A DNA stretch of 64,000 nt from Nevskiales bacterium (GCA_011526045.1 WYBE01000050.1:110037-174036); one strand, 5' to 3'; counted from the stretch's first letter, positions 1 to 8,361 are shown. The notes: generated by a model not told the origin, from the letters alone. Made by a program: numbers and translations.

Positions 1-74
1 ACGCCTTCGATGACGACGGCGGCAGCGGCGCTTGCCCTGGTCGGCGTCGCGGCTATGGTGTCGTTTTCCTGCAC
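1..74 (-). CDS. ABC transporter ATP-binding protein, N-terminal 24 codons only (cut by window edge)
   Basis: A GTG at 74..72 follows the hlyD-type stop codon (78..76) by one base and has the purine run AGGGGAG upstream inside the end of that gene. It opens a frame that stays open to the window edge and reads VQENDTIAATPTRASAAAAV and then VIEGV. A hydrophilic leader followed by a VIEGV-type first beta strand is what the start of an ABC ATPase looks like. In the E. coli ybhGFSR arrangement the ATPase gene directly follows the HlyD-type gene. The Walker motifs lie outside the window, so the identity rests on the start and the neighbour. Confidence 0.5.
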   Translation of the reverse strand, partial: MQENDTIAATPTRASAAAAVVIEG

Positions 75-75
75 C

Positions 76-1116
76 TCAACGCTCCCCTGCACGCGCGCCG
101 GAGGCCGACTTGGCATCGACTGCTACCGTCACCGGCATGCCCTGACGCAGGGTGGAGTCGGCGTCGGCCTCGTCGATGACGATGCGCAGGCGATACACCA
201 GATCCGTGCGCAAGTCCGTCGTCTCCACCGTCTTGGGCGTGAATTCGGCACGCGGCGAGATGAAGCCGATCTGGCCGCGATAGACCTTTTCCCCGGAATC
301 GCTTTTGACGCGCACCGCGGTGCCCGGTGCAATGCGCCCCAGATCCCGCTCGCCCACGTAGGCCCGCACGTACACGGGCCTGTCCAGGCTCAGGCTGTAG
401 ACCGTGCTCTGGCTGGCGACCATGCTGCCGGGCTCGCGCACCCGCGCGATGATGGTTCCATCGCTGGGTGCCATGAGCTCGGTGTCTTCCAGGGATGTGG
501 CGGCTTGTGCTGCGGCTGCCTGCGCGGCTGCAAGGCGAGCCTCTGCTGCGGCAATGTCTTCCTTGCGAAAGCCTTCGGATGCCTGCGACAGGGCGGCTTT
601 GGCGGATTCGACGCCGGCGACCGCCTGATCCCTTGCAGTGCGGGCGGCATCGACCGTGCGCTGGCTGCTGGCACCCGACGCCAGAAGACTGCTCTGGCGT
701 TGAAAGTTACGCTCAGCGTCAAGCGCCTGCGCCTGCGCTTGTCTGAGTGTCTCGCGTGCCTGGGTGATTTCCTGCGGCCGCAGGCCGCGGCGCAGCTTGG
801 CCAGCTCCGCCTGCGCCACCTGCACCTGGGCCTGCGCCGCTGCAAGAGCGTCTTTATAGGGCTGGGCGTCGAGCGAGGCCAGGCGTGCGCCAGCGGTGAC
901 GGCGTCGCCCTCGTCAAAAGCCATTTGCGTGACGCGCCCGGGCTGGCGGAAAGCCAGTTGGACCTCGCGGATGTCGACGTTGCCGTAGAGGCGCAATGCA
1001 TCCTGGTTGTCATGGCCGCGCGTGAACCAGAACGCCAGTGCACCGCCAAGGGCGAGCAGGGCAAGAATGATCACGATCAAACGGGCTTTTCTTGTAGGGA
1101 GGTTCGGAGTTGTCAT
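76..1116 (-). CDS. HlyD-family membrane fusion protein (YbhG-like efflux adaptor)
   Basis: 346 residues. A short cytoplasmic tail and one membrane anchor (about residues 13-30, LIVIILALLALGGALAFWF) precede a biotinyl-lipoyl half domain (GNVDIREVQLAFRQPGRV), a long Ala/Gln/Arg-rich coiled coil (about 90-205, with the typical LRRGLRPQEITQARETL segment), and the second lipoyl half plus beta-barrel (about 210-320). This is the layout of the periplasmic adaptor that links an inner-membrane ABC pump to an outer-membrane channel. It is the third gene of a minus-strand operon after tetR and a small membrane-protein gene, and it is followed directly by the start of an ABC ATPase. The substrate cannot be told from the sequence. 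The E. coli homologue YbhG belongs to a drug/cation efflux pump. Confidence 0.88.
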   Translation of the reverse strand: MTTPNLPTRKARLIVIILALLALGGALAFWFTRGHDNQDALRLYGNVDIREVQLAFRQPGRVTQMAFDEGDAVTAGARLASLDAQPYKDALAAAQAQVQVAQAELAKLRRGLRPQEITQARETLRQAQAQALDAERNFQRQSSLLASGASSQRTVDAARTARDQAVAGVESAKAALSQASEGFRKEDIAAAEARLAAAQAAAAQAATSLEDTELMAPSDGTIIARVREPGSMVASQSTVYSLSLDRPVYVRAYVGERDLGRIAPGTAVRVKSDSGEKVYRGQIGFISPRAEFTPKTVETTDLRTDLVYRLRIVIDEADADSTLRQGMPVTVAVDAKSASGARAGER

Positions 1117-1143
1117 GGATGGGTTTCCGCTAAAAAGAGATGC

Positions 1144-1563
1144 TCAGTGCTCGCGCGTGGTCGGTGCATGCGCTGTTGATAGGCGCCAAGCTATGGCCGC
1201 GATGCCAACCCACACCAGCGTGCGCAGCGTCATCGCAATGGCCGTGCGCCGCTCCCAGGCACCGTCCAGCGCCACATGCACTCCGAAGGCGAGGAATACG
1301 AACGCCGTTGCAAGCGCGATGGCCATCGCCATCCATGCGGTCCAGCGCCGGCGCATCCACAACCCGACGCCAGCGATGACGTAGGCGAATCCGGCCAGAA
1401 AGTTGAACCAGAGCACGAACGGGACATAGCTTCCGGCTGCGGCACGCGCCGCGCCGTCAAAAAACAAGACCGCGCCACCTTCCCTGATGGTCAGCAGGCC
1501 AAATGCGACGGCGATCAGGGCGATCACACGCATCCAGATTCCGCGCCCGCTGTGTGCAGTCAT
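1144..1563 (-). CDS. small four-helix inner-membrane protein, function unknown
   Basis: About 139 residues with four hydrophobic segments: VIALIAVAFGLLTIREG, PFVLWFNFLAGFAYVIAGVG, MAMAIALATAFVFLAFGV and MTLRTLVWVGIAAIAW. No catalytic motif is visible. ATG codons lie at 1569 and 1563. The AGGAG element is 2 bases from the first and 8 from the second, so 1563 is preferred. A longer frame back to 1635 would overlap the tetR stop. It sits between tetR and the HlyD-type gene, so it is probably co-transcribed and controlled by the same regulator. Proteins of this size occur as accessory genes beside TetR/HlyD efflux operons, but I do not recognise a named family. Confidence 0.7.
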   Translation of the reverse strand: MTAHSGRGIWMRVIALIAVAFGLLTIREGGAVLFFDGAARAAAGSYVPFVLWFNFLAGFAYVIAGVGLWMRRRWTAWMAMAIALATAFVFLAFGVHVALDGAWERRTAIAMTLRTLVWVGIAAIAWRLSTAHAPTTREH

Positions 1564-1631
1564 GTTCATGGCTCCTGGTTCTTTGGAGGGTTCGGTGGAT
1601 CGTCGTGCCGCTTGCGGGCTGGACGGGTGCT

Positions 1632-2240
1632 TCAAGTGCCGCTTTCGATGCCACGGCGATAGATGGCGAACACGGCGGGCGCATCGCGACGAATCCGGCT
1701 GGCCTTGCCGGCCAGCAGGGACTGCATAACCAGTCCCTGGATCGTGCCGATGAACAGCACGGCGGCGGCATCCACGTCCAGCTCCGCGTTCAGCTCGCCC
1801 TGCGCCTTGCCTGCTTCCATCAGGCGGCGCAGGCGCTGCTCGTACTGGCGGATCAGGGTTTGCACCATCCGCTTGGCGAGCGTATGGCCAGAGCGCTGCA
1901 ACTCTCCGAACAACATGCGCGGCACGCCCGGGTGCTTGGACACGAAGTCGATATGCGTCATGAACATCGCTTCGAGCGCTGTGGCGGGAGATGCGGCGCC
2001 CTCGGCCGCCTTGTCCACACTGACCAGAAGACGTTCACCGACCCAGGACATCGTGGCTTCCACGATCGCTTCCTTGGTGGGGAAGTGACGAAACAGCGCA
2101 CCCTGTGTCAGGCCCATGCGGTCGGCAATCGCTGTGGTCGTGATCTCTGCCGGGTTCTGCTCGGCTGCCAGATCAACCACGGCTTGCACTGTGGCTGCGC
2201 GCCGATCTTCGGCGGACAGGTACTGGGGACGTTGACTCAC
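1632..2240 (-). CDS. TetR/AcrR-family transcriptional repressor of the downstream efflux operon
   Basis: 202 residues. The N-terminal helix-turn-helix is clear at about residues 35-58 (TTTAIADRMGLTQGALFRHF followed by PTKEAIV). The rest is an all-helical ligand-binding and dimer domain (LFGELQRSGHTLAKRMVQTL and VLFIGTIQGLVMQSLLAGKA). It is the first gene of the operon leading to the small membrane protein, the HlyD adaptor and the ABC ATPase, which matches the E. coli ybiH(cecR)-ybhGFSR order. A palindrome 18 bases upstream of the start codon (2258-2277) is a likely autoregulatory operator. The ligand is unknown. Confidence 0.88.
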   Translation of the reverse strand: MSQRPQYLSAEDRRAATVQAVVDLAAEQNPAEITTTAIADRMGLTQGALFRHFPTKEAIVEATMSWVGERLLVSVDKAAEGAASPATALEAMFMTHIDFVSKHPGVPRMLFGELQRSGHTLAKRMVQTLIRQYEQRLRRLMEAGKAQGELNAELDVDAAAVLFIGTIQGLVMQSLLAGKASRIRRDAPAVFAIYRRGIESGT

Positions 2241-2257
2241 GATTTGGACTCCATGTA

Positions 2258-2277
2258 GTTAGTGACTGCTTACTAAC
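2258..2277. promoter_or_regulatory. palindromic operator, probable TetR binding site
   Basis: GTTAGTGA-CTGC-TTACTAAC is an inverted repeat with 7 of 8 arm positions matching and a 4-base centre. It lies just upstream of the TetR gene start at 2240. Arms of the GTTAGT/ACTAAC type, about 20 bp overall, are usual for TetR-family operators. The function is inferred from position and symmetry. Confidence 0.55.
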
Positions 2278-2561
2278 GCAACACGCGTCATGACTATGAC
2301 GCAAGATCGGAAACTTGTCGGATGAGGCAGGACTGCGGGCCCTTTCATAGGGAGAACGGATTGGTCAACGTGATGCAACTCAAGAAGCTGTATCGCCTTC
2401 CAGACAGATTGAAAGGTGCTTAATCGCCGGACTGAAGCCTCAGCAACGGTAGTGATTGCGCTTGGGGCGGTTGAAAAATTTGGTGTCCCTGCGGAAGGCT
2501 TACAACTTTTCCTGTAAGTGATAAGATAGTAATATATTACTCGCTAAATGAAGGGTTGGAA
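2278..2561. promoter_or_regulatory. non-coding promoter region with two palindromes, upstream of the phaC remnant
   Basis: No gene is seen. The stretch is clearly more AT-rich than its surroundings. It holds an inverted repeat CTTACA-N8-TGTAAG at 2499-2518 and a perfect 14-bp palindrome AGTAATATATTACT at 2528-2541, followed by a purine-rich AAGGGTTGGAA before the ATG at 2562. This looks like an intact promoter/operator left in front of a broken gene. The divergent tetR promoter must also lie here. Confidence 0.4.
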
Positions 2562-2942
2562 ATGAGCAACGTCGCAACACACAGCAAGGCCGATCTGGCA
2601 CAGCCCGAAGCCTGTCGCCCTGTCGCCTTGGATACGCTTGCGAACGCCTGGCGGGCGCGCAGCACGGGTGAGTTGTCACCGGCGGCTGGCCTGCTGGCCT
2701 AGTACGACTGGGCGTTGCACCTGAGCCTTTCTCCAGGCAAGCAACACAGCTTGATCGAAAAGGGTTTGCACAAGCAGCAGCGCCTTGCGCGCAATGCCTT
2801 GCGCGTTGCCAGCGCGCACGACTGTCCGGGGAATAGGACGTTCATCGCCGATCTGCGGGGACGCTTGCGAAGGCGCTACGTTGGTTCCTCGCGGAATCCG
2901 CTGGCGGAGCGGTCTTGGTCCTCATCCGGCAGGTGCGAGTGA
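2562..2942 (+). pseudogene. broken poly(3-hydroxyalkanoate) synthase N-terminus (phaC remnant)
   Basis: From the ATG at 2562 the frame reads 46 residues ending ELSPAAGLLA, then TAG at 2700, then continues YDWALHLSLSPGKQHSLIEK in the same frame. Together these match the conserved N-terminal region of class I PHA synthases (PHBC_N type: a Leu-Asp start, a 'TG-LSPAAL-LA' block, then a 'DWALHLA-SPGKQ' block). The stop falls where these enzymes usually carry an aromatic residue before Asp-Trp, so a TGG to TAG change would explain it. After about residue 80 similarity is lost and the frame ends at 2942. The lipase-box Cys domain is absent. It is a decayed gene start, possibly left by a deletion. 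Confidence 0.6.
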
Positions 2943-3373
2943 TGTGGCGGCCCGCTGCAACGGGCGTGTGGAGGCGCGCGCAGCAGGATGCGCAGCTGCG
3001 GGCGAAACCCGAGCGCGCGTAGGCCATGGACGGCCGTAGCAAGCGTCCCGGCGCAGCGTCCCCGACAGCAGCCACTGTGCGGGGTCGGTCCGGCGCCTTG
3101 GTAGCCGTCTCCGCAGATCGCCGAAGAACCAAAAAAGTTCCGGTGTGAAGTCCTTCGTGCAGATCACGCGGGGCTGAAACCGCATATGGGACAGCAGGTT
3201 AGTTCTTTTCAAGGCCGCTTTACAGAACTGCGGCTTCCTAGGCTAGGAGCTACATACGAGCGTCGGGAGAGAAGGACACATCGCACTGCGTCGTGCTGGA
3301 TTGCTGAGGAACGACGAACCTGCCACGTCATCATAGCCCACGAATCCGCATTCGTAGCTCGTCGGTTTCAGCA
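2943..3373. other. degenerate spacer without a supportable gene
   Basis: Between the phaC remnant and the end of apbE, no reading frame on either strand has a credible start, domain or codon pattern. The frames seen are short and Arg/Ala-rich. The piece is probably debris of the same rearrangement that truncated phaC. Confidence 0.4.
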
Positions 3374-4351
3374 TCAAATGGATTGTGCAGTTCGCCGACT
3401 TCGGTCCCCAGCCTGGAACAATCCGCATCCTTTTGACAGTAGCCCACCCCTGCCATCCCGCATCAGGAACAACACGCTCAGTCCCTGCCGCGTCGCGAGT
3501 GCCGTGCCGGCTTCGGGGCCAGTCACCATGAGGGCCGTGGCCCAGGCGTCAGCTTCTGCGCAGGTCGGGGCGAGCACGGTGACCGACGCTGGCGAAGACA
3601 GCAGCGGCGCGCCCCGCTGCGGGTCCATCGTGTGCGACAAGTGGCGTCCCTGCACCGTCACACCGTGCCGGTAGTCGCCGGAGGTGGCGACAGCGCCATC
3701 TTGGAGGCACAGGATCGAATGCGGCGCGCGGCTGTCTGGATCGGGCGCTTCGACCGCGATTGTCCACGCTTCGCCATCGGGCCGCAGGCCGAGTGCGCGC
3801 ATCTCGCCGTCGATGCCGACCAGTCCTGCGGCGATGCCGAAGCTGCCCAGGGTTTGCGCCAGCCGGTCCACCCCGTAACCCTTGGCGATGCCATTCAGGT
3901 CGAGCACGATGGCTTCCCGTTTGCGCACTTGGTTGCCCGTCAGTTCCAGCACCTCGTGGGCCGCGCGTCGGGGTGCGGCCAAGGCGCGGCGTATGCCTTC
4001 TTCATTGGCGGTTTGCGGGCCGAAGCCCCAGGCTTGCACCGCATCGCCCATGCCGATGTCGAAAGCTCCGCCGGAAGCGCGTCCGATGGCCAGGCCCAGG
4101 GCCAGCACGCGGGCCAGATCGTCCGGCACCACGGCTGATGTGCCTACCGGCGTCCGGTTCAGGCGCATCAGGCCGCTGTCCGGGTTCCAGGTGGACATCT
4201 GCGTGTCCACCTCGTCGGTTGCCTGCTGCAAGGCTGCCTGCACCGGGCCGGTGTCGAATCCCGGCGCAGCGAAAAACAGGGCGGACCAGCGCGCGCCCAT
4301 GGTGGGGCCGTTCAGCGCATGGCGGATCAGTTCAGTAGATGTCTTCGACAT
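3374..4351 (-). CDS. apbE: FAD:protein FMN transferase ApbE
   Basis: 325 residues. ApbE uses FAD to attach FMN covalently to Ser/Thr of extracytoplasmic redox proteins, with Mg2+. Visible family features are the N-terminal GPTMGARWSALFFA block, VDTQMSTWNPDSGLMRLN, ASGGAFDIGMGDAVQAWGFG, a VLDLNGIAKGYGVDRLAQTL block (the conserved G-I-A-K-G-Y motif), GIDGEMRALGLRPDGEAW, and HTMDPQRGAPLLSSPASVTV with the usual H-x-x-D-P and A-D-A-W-A-T-A motifs. It overlaps the upstream PepSY-flavoprotein gene by 20 bases, so the two are translationally coupled. No lipobox or clear signal peptide is seen at this start, which is unusual for a periplasmic ApbE. The last ~25 residues (SKGCGLFQAGDRSRRTAQSI) do not look like family sequence and border the degenerate spacer, so the end may have been altered. 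Confidence 0.9.
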   Translation of the reverse strand: MSKTSTELIRHALNGPTMGARWSALFFAAPGFDTGPVQAALQQATDEVDTQMSTWNPDSGLMRLNRTPVGTSAVVPDDLARVLALGLAIGRASGGAFDIGMGDAVQAWGFGPQTANEEGIRRALAAPRRAAHEVLELTGNQVRKREAIVLDLNGIAKGYGVDRLAQTLGSFGIAAGLVGIDGEMRALGLRPDGEAWTIAVEAPDPDSRAPHSILCLQDGAVATSGDYRHGVTVQGRHLSHTMDPQRGAPLLSSPASVTVLAPTCAEADAWATALMVTGPEAGTALATRQGLSVLFLMRDGRGGLLSKGCGLFQAGDRSRRTAQSI

Positions 4352-6539
4352 AGCGGTCCCCGGCCTTGAGCATCGCAGGCGTCAACCCGGCAGGCTTCAG
4401 AATGTCGGTCAGTGCATCGGCCACACCGCGCGCCATATCCCGCCCTCCGCACACCATGATCCTGGCGCCCTGGCTGATGGCCGCTGTGATCCGTGGCGCT
4501 TGCTGTCGCAAGGCATCCTGCACGTACTGCGGCCGCTCTCCGCGTGAGACTGCGATGGACAGATGAGCCAGCTTGCCATCGGCGTGCCAGCCCGACAGCT
4601 CATTGCGATAGAGAAAATCGCTGTCGGGCTGGCGCAGTCCGAAGAACAGATGAACGGGGCGGTGTGACTTGTTGTTGCGTATGAAGCCCGCCAGTGGCCC
4701 GACCCCGGTGCCTGCCCCGATCAGGATCAGGGGTGTCCGATCGCAGCCCGCATGGAAACCCGGATGGCGCCGCAAGAATCCCTGGGCCGTCTGGCCGGGC
4801 TCCAATTGAGTCAGTTGGCCCGAGGTCAGGCCGCCGACATGCTGGCGCACGACGATTTCGATGAAACCGTCCCGTGATCCCGATGCCAGGGAATACAGGC
4901 GGGGGATCGCCGAGCCTTCGGGTACGATGCCCAGCAGGTCGCCTGGCTCAAATCGCGTGAAGCGCTGGCCCGTCAGGCGCTGCCAGAACGACGCTTTGGG
5001 CAGCGCGAAGCGCAGGATCGACATCGGAGCCTGCACCGCCGCGCCATAGTCGTGGCGCTCCAGCAGGGTCAGCGTCTGGATGGCCGGAAGAGCCGGTTGG
5101 TGGGCGAGTTCCAGTTCGATGCCAAGCGCCTGGCCCAGTATTCGGCCCCAGCGGGCAAAGTCCTGCGGCGACTGGCGGTCGATAGTGTCGAAGGCCATCA
5201 GGGCAGGCCAGCTCTTGTCCCGAGCGACGTTGTCCACAGCGCGAGCGAATGCGCAGAAGGCCGGGAAGCTGCGGTCGCCGAAACCCAGTACCGCCACAGG
5301 AGCGGTGGGCGCGGTCTTCAGGCTCTGGAGCCGAACGAGAAAGCCCTTGGCCGAGGCTGGGGCATCGCCCTCGCCATAGGTGGCGGCGAGGATCAGAAAG
5401 CGCCGCGCCCGACGATAGCGTGCGGGCTGGAAGGCTGCCATCGAGGCCACATGCACCGATTGCCCTGCATCACGCAAGCCACGAGCCAGCGTCGCAGCAA
5501 AACCCCAAGTGCTGCCGCCTTCGGAGCCCACCAGCACGATGGTGTCGGCCTGCGCGGCAGGTGTGTTGTCTGTAAGCCGGGGGCGACTGCGCCACCCCGG
5601 CAGCCAGACCAGTATCCCCGTCACGGCCAGTATCGGCCCCCCCATCGCCATCACTCCCAGGAACAGCCCGAGCACGGCAGCGCCCTGCCCGGTATGCAGC
5701 ATGTAGATCGTCTCCGACGCGCGTTGCCCGAGGCTCAGGTCCTGCCAGCCCAGCAGGGTGCCGGTTCCCTGATCCACATACCCCACGCCCCGGTCGGTTC
5801 TCAGGGTGAACATGTCCTGCGGATCGTCTGGCGCGGGAAAGCTCAGCTCGCGCAGCTCGGCCACCGGCGTGGCGCGCAGGGCTTGCATCTCGGTCAGCGC
5901 AAGGCCGGCCTGACCGCTGACCGTGGCAGGCGTCTCCAGGCTGGCGACATCGATCGTGACGATCTCGAAGGTTTGGGCCGACATCGACAGTGCGGTCATG
6001 GCGGACAGCGCGAGCCCCAGCACCGTCACACGCGCGATGTCGGTATGCAGGCGTCCTGCGAGCGGGCCACGCAGGCGTGCCAACCAGTGTCGCCAGCCTC
6101 CCAGGCGACGGGCTACCAGCACCGTGCCGGAAATGGCCAGCAGCAGCATCGCCAGCGCGCCCGCTGCGACGATCAGGCGGCCGCTGTCGCCCAGGAGCAG
6201 CGAGCGGTGCAAATTGGTGAGCCAGCGCCGCAGCGGATTCGGGTCGGCGCTGGCCACATCGCGGCCTGTGGCCGGGTCGATCACGGCCGAATCGGGCTGG
6301 TCGCCATCGAACCACCACGCACTGATCTGCCCCGAAGGTGCGCGCCTGATCTGTTCCAGTCCGGGATGAGCCGCTTGCACCCGCGCGGCCAGATCGGCCA
6401 CTGTCAGCGTGGCATCGGGCTGAAAGGTTCGAGCGGTCTCCAGCGCCGGAAAGAGCGAGAGTGCCGCGCCGCTCAGCACCGTGACAACCAGCAGGACGGC
6501 CAGCACGAGGCCCAGCCAGCGGTGCAGGATACGCATCAT
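4332..6539 (-). CDS. PepSY-transmembrane / flavodoxin / FAD-NAD(P)H reductase fusion protein
   Basis: 735 residues. Part 1 (about 1-330) is a PepSY-associated membrane region: RILHRWLGLVLAVLLVVTVL, a periplasmic PepSY portion, then further helices (LIVAAGALAMLLLAISGTVL and GLFLGVMAMGGPILAVTGIL). Part 2 (about 340-480) is a flavodoxin fold (VLVGSEGGSTWGFAATLARG, ILAATYGEGDAPASAKGF, VLGFGDRSFPAF). Part 3 (about 495-735) is a sulfite-reductase-flavoprotein-like diflavin reductase: RLYSLASG for FAD, LILIGAGTGVGPLAGFIR for NAD(P)H and the C-terminal MVCGGRDMARGVADAL. It would carry electrons from cytoplasmic NAD(P)H across the inner membrane. It sits between the DUF2271 and apbE genes, which suggests that it reduces a periplasmic flavoprotein. 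The usual annotation is sulfite reductase alpha-like, but the PepSY part argues for transmembrane electron transfer. Confidence 0.85.
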   Translation of the reverse strand: MMRILHRWLGLVLAVLLVVTVLSGAALSLFPALETARTFQPDATLTVADLAARVQAAHPGLEQIRRAPSGQISAWWFDGDQPDSAVIDPATGRDVASADPNPLRRWLTNLHRSLLLGDSGRLIVAAGALAMLLLAISGTVLVARRLGGWRHWLARLRGPLAGRLHTDIARVTVLGLALSAMTALSMSAQTFEIVTIDVASLETPATVSGQAGLALTEMQALRATPVAELRELSFPAPDDPQDMFTLRTDRGVGYVDQGTGTLLGWQDLSLGQRASETIYMLHTGQGAAVLGLFLGVMAMGGPILAVTGILVWLPGWRSRPRLTDNTPAAQADTIVLVGSEGGSTWGFAATLARGLRDAGQSVHVASMAAFQPARYRRARRFLILAATYGEGDAPASAKGFLVRLQSLKTAPTAPVAVLGFGDRSFPAFCAFARAVDNVARDKSWPALMAFDTIDRQSPQDFARWGRILGQALGIELELAHQPALPAIQTLTLLERHDYGAAVQAPMSILRFALPKASFWQRLTGQRFTRFEPGDLLGIVPEGSAIPRLYSLASGSRDGFIEIVVRQHVGGLTSGQLTQLEPGQTAQGFLRRHPGFHAGCDRTPLILIGAGTGVGPLAGFIRNNKSHRPVHLFFGLRQPDSDFLYRNELSGWHADGKLAHLSIAVSRGERPQYVQDALRQQAPRITAAISQGARIMVCGGRDMARGVADALTDILKPAGLTPAMLKAGDRYVEDIY

Positions 6540-6560
6540 CGCGGCAGCTTCCGATCAGGA

Positions 6561-7031
6561 TCAGAGGCCGTAGCTGAAGCCGGCGACATAGCGCCGCCCG
6601 GCGACGGGCTTGCCAGCCCCGGCGGTCGTCAATGGCACCGAAACGTCACGTGGACTGTCCTGCATATCCTCCGCGGCGGCATCCACGTTCAGCTTGTAGC
6701 CCGCATCGAACAGGGCATCGGCCAAGTCCACCGTCACCTTCAGGCTGCGGCCTGCGCCCACGCTGGCACCGGTGATGCCATCGATCTGCGAGCGGTTGCC
6801 GCCAGTCGCGCGATACCAGTCCGGCAGGTGCTTGTAATACTTCGATTTCTTACCCGCGACCCACAGTGTGCGCACATAGGCGCCGTTTGCATCGGTCAGG
6901 TACAGCGCCAGGTAGGCGCCATTGCCGCCATAGTTCTTGAGCGTGGTGGTCAAAGTGACCGGACGTGCCGCAGCCAGGTTAGGCAGCGCCATGGCTGCGG
7001 ACAGGGCCAGGCAAGAGACGAGCTTTTTCAT
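6561..7031 (-). CDS. DUF2271 periplasmic protein, likely covalent flavoprotein
   Basis: 156 residues with a signal peptide (MKKLVSCLALSAAMALPNLA, cleavage near AAA-RPV). The body matches the DUF2271 family: VTLTTTLKNYGGNGAYLALY, then YVRTLWVAGKKSKYYKHLPD with a W at about 72. At residues 84-90 it carries D-G-I-T-G-A-S, which fits the D-x-x-[ST]-G-A-[ST] pattern that ApbE flavinylates; Ser90 would be the acceptor. apbE and a membrane flavin reductase are in the same operon (22 bases to the next gene), which supports this reading. It is probably an extracytoplasmic electron carrier. Flavinylation is inferred. Confidence 0.8.
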   Translation of the reverse strand: MKKLVSCLALSAAMALPNLAAARPVTLTTTLKNYGGNGAYLALYLTDANGAYVRTLWVAGKKSKYYKHLPDWYRATGGNRSQIDGITGASVGAGRSLKVTVDLADALFDAGYKLNVDAAAEDMQDSPRDVSVPLTTAGAGKPVAGRRYVAGFSYGL

Positions 7032-7082
7032 GATGATTCCTTCGCAAGTAGAACGATGTCGTTCGTGGAGGTGCAGGCGCCT

Positions 7083-8351
7083 CTAGCGCAGCGCGAACAC
7101 CTCGTGATGAACGCGACGTGGGCGCTGCCCCGTCGCCTGGAGTCCCGACACGACCGCATCACGCAGGCCAGCCGGTCCGCAATAAAACAGCTCCGATTCG
7201 CACAGCGGGAAGGGCACCAACTGGATTAGCCGTTGCGCTGTCAAGCACCCGTCTTCGGCGCTGGCCATGACATGCACCGTCAGGCCGGGATGGCGTGCGG
7301 CAATGGTCGCCAAGCGCTCTGCGGCGAAAGCTTCGGGTCGCGTCGTCACCACCCAGACCAGAGCGATCTCCTGCTGGTCGGCATCGGTCAATGCCTCGGC
7401 CCAGGCCAGGAAAGGTGTGATGCCGATGCCGCCGGCCAGCCATACCTGGCGCCGCACGCGCCTGCGGAAAACGAACCGACCGTAAGGCCCCTCGAGCCGC
7501 AGGCGTTTACCGGGTGACAGACGTTCGGGCAGACGCCGGGTCCAGTTGCCCAGGGATTTGATGGCGAAGCGGAGGCGACCGTCCGCACTCGGTGCACTCG
7601 CTATGGTGAAGGGATGAGCCTCGGCCATCCCCACATCGGAGGCCGACAGGAAGGCGAACTGACCCGGCCGCCAGCGCAGGGCTCGCCCTTCTGGGCGCAG
7701 CATCACTTCCGCGACCGTTCCGTGCTGGTCGATGTTCTCCAGCACAAATGCACGCGGACGCAGGTACGGTGCGACGAACTGCATGAACAGCCAAGCCGCC
7801 AACCCTGCCAGGCTCAAGGCATTCAGGTACAGGCCGAGCGTGCCATCCAGGCCGGCGGGCTGATCGATGGCAAGCTGGTGGAATGCGGCGACGGCAAACA
7901 GAAGCCCTGTGAAGCGGTGAGTGAAGCGCCAGATCGGCCAGGGCAACTCCAGTCGAGTGAAGGGAATCCGCTTGATCCAACTGACCAGGATCAGCCCGAT
8001 GAGGCCATTGAATGCGACTTCACCGACGTCCGAAGCAAATTCCCCCAGTCGCGTTTCGCGCACGACATTTTCTAGCTCGGGCTCGAAGGTGTTGTGCCCG
8101 ATCATCAGGGCCAGTGCGGCAATTCCCAGCCATTTATGAACCTCATACATCCGATCGAGCCCCCCAAACAGGGGTTCGGCCCAACGCGGGCGTGCGGACA
8201 AGACCAAGGCCAGACTCATGGCAGCAATGGATGCCGCGCCCAGCGCAATGCCTATTGCGACGTCCGCACCATCGGGCGCATAAGTCTGTGCACCAAGCAC
8301 GGCCGCGTACAGAACGGCCAGGGTGGCCAATATCGATCCCGTCAGGTACAT
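7083..8351 (-). CDS. ferric-reductase-like transmembrane NAD(P)H:flavin oxidoreductase
   Basis: 422 residues from the ATG at 8351, which has AAGGAG six bases upstream; an in-frame start at 8414 would overlap the preceding gene. The N-terminal half has about six helices with paired histidines for b-type haem (VHKWLGIAALALMIGHNTFE and FTHRFTGLLFAVAAFHQLAI), as in ferric reductase / NADPH-oxidase domains. The C-terminal half is a ferredoxin-NADP reductase module: FAD site HPFTIASAP, loop LEGPYGRFVFRR, nucleotide site WLAGGIGITPFLAWAEAL and the terminal FYCGPAGLRDAV. It would move electrons from NAD(P)H through FAD and haem to the periplasm. It belongs to the apbE/DUF2271/PepSY operon and is a second route for electron export there. 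Confidence 0.85.
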   Translation of the reverse strand: MYLTGSILATLAVLYAAVLGAQTYAPDGADVAIGIALGAASIAAMSLALVLSARPRWAEPLFGGLDRMYEVHKWLGIAALALMIGHNTFEPELENVVRETRLGEFASDVGEVAFNGLIGLILVSWIKRIPFTRLELPWPIWRFTHRFTGLLFAVAAFHQLAIDQPAGLDGTLGLYLNALSLAGLAAWLFMQFVAPYLRPRAFVLENIDQHGTVAEVMLRPEGRALRWRPGQFAFLSASDVGMAEAHPFTIASAPSADGRLRFAIKSLGNWTRRLPERLSPGKRLRLEGPYGRFVFRRRVRRQVWLAGGIGITPFLAWAEALTDADQQEIALVWVVTTRPEAFAAERLATIAARHPGLTVHVMASAEDGCLTAQRLIQLVPFPLCESELFYCGPAGLRDAVVSGLQATGQRPRRVHHEVFALR

Positions 8352-8361
8352 GGTGCACTCC

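Noticed and set aside
3243..3428. 61-codon minus-strand frame in the degenerate spacer
   Set aside because: No ribosome site, no similarity, and it overlaps the end of apbE.
5052..7229. 725-codon open frame antisense to the PepSY-flavoprotein gene
   Set aside because: No domains and Arg/Gln/His-rich composition typical of antisense frames in GC-rich DNA; the opposite strand has a clear multi-domain protein.
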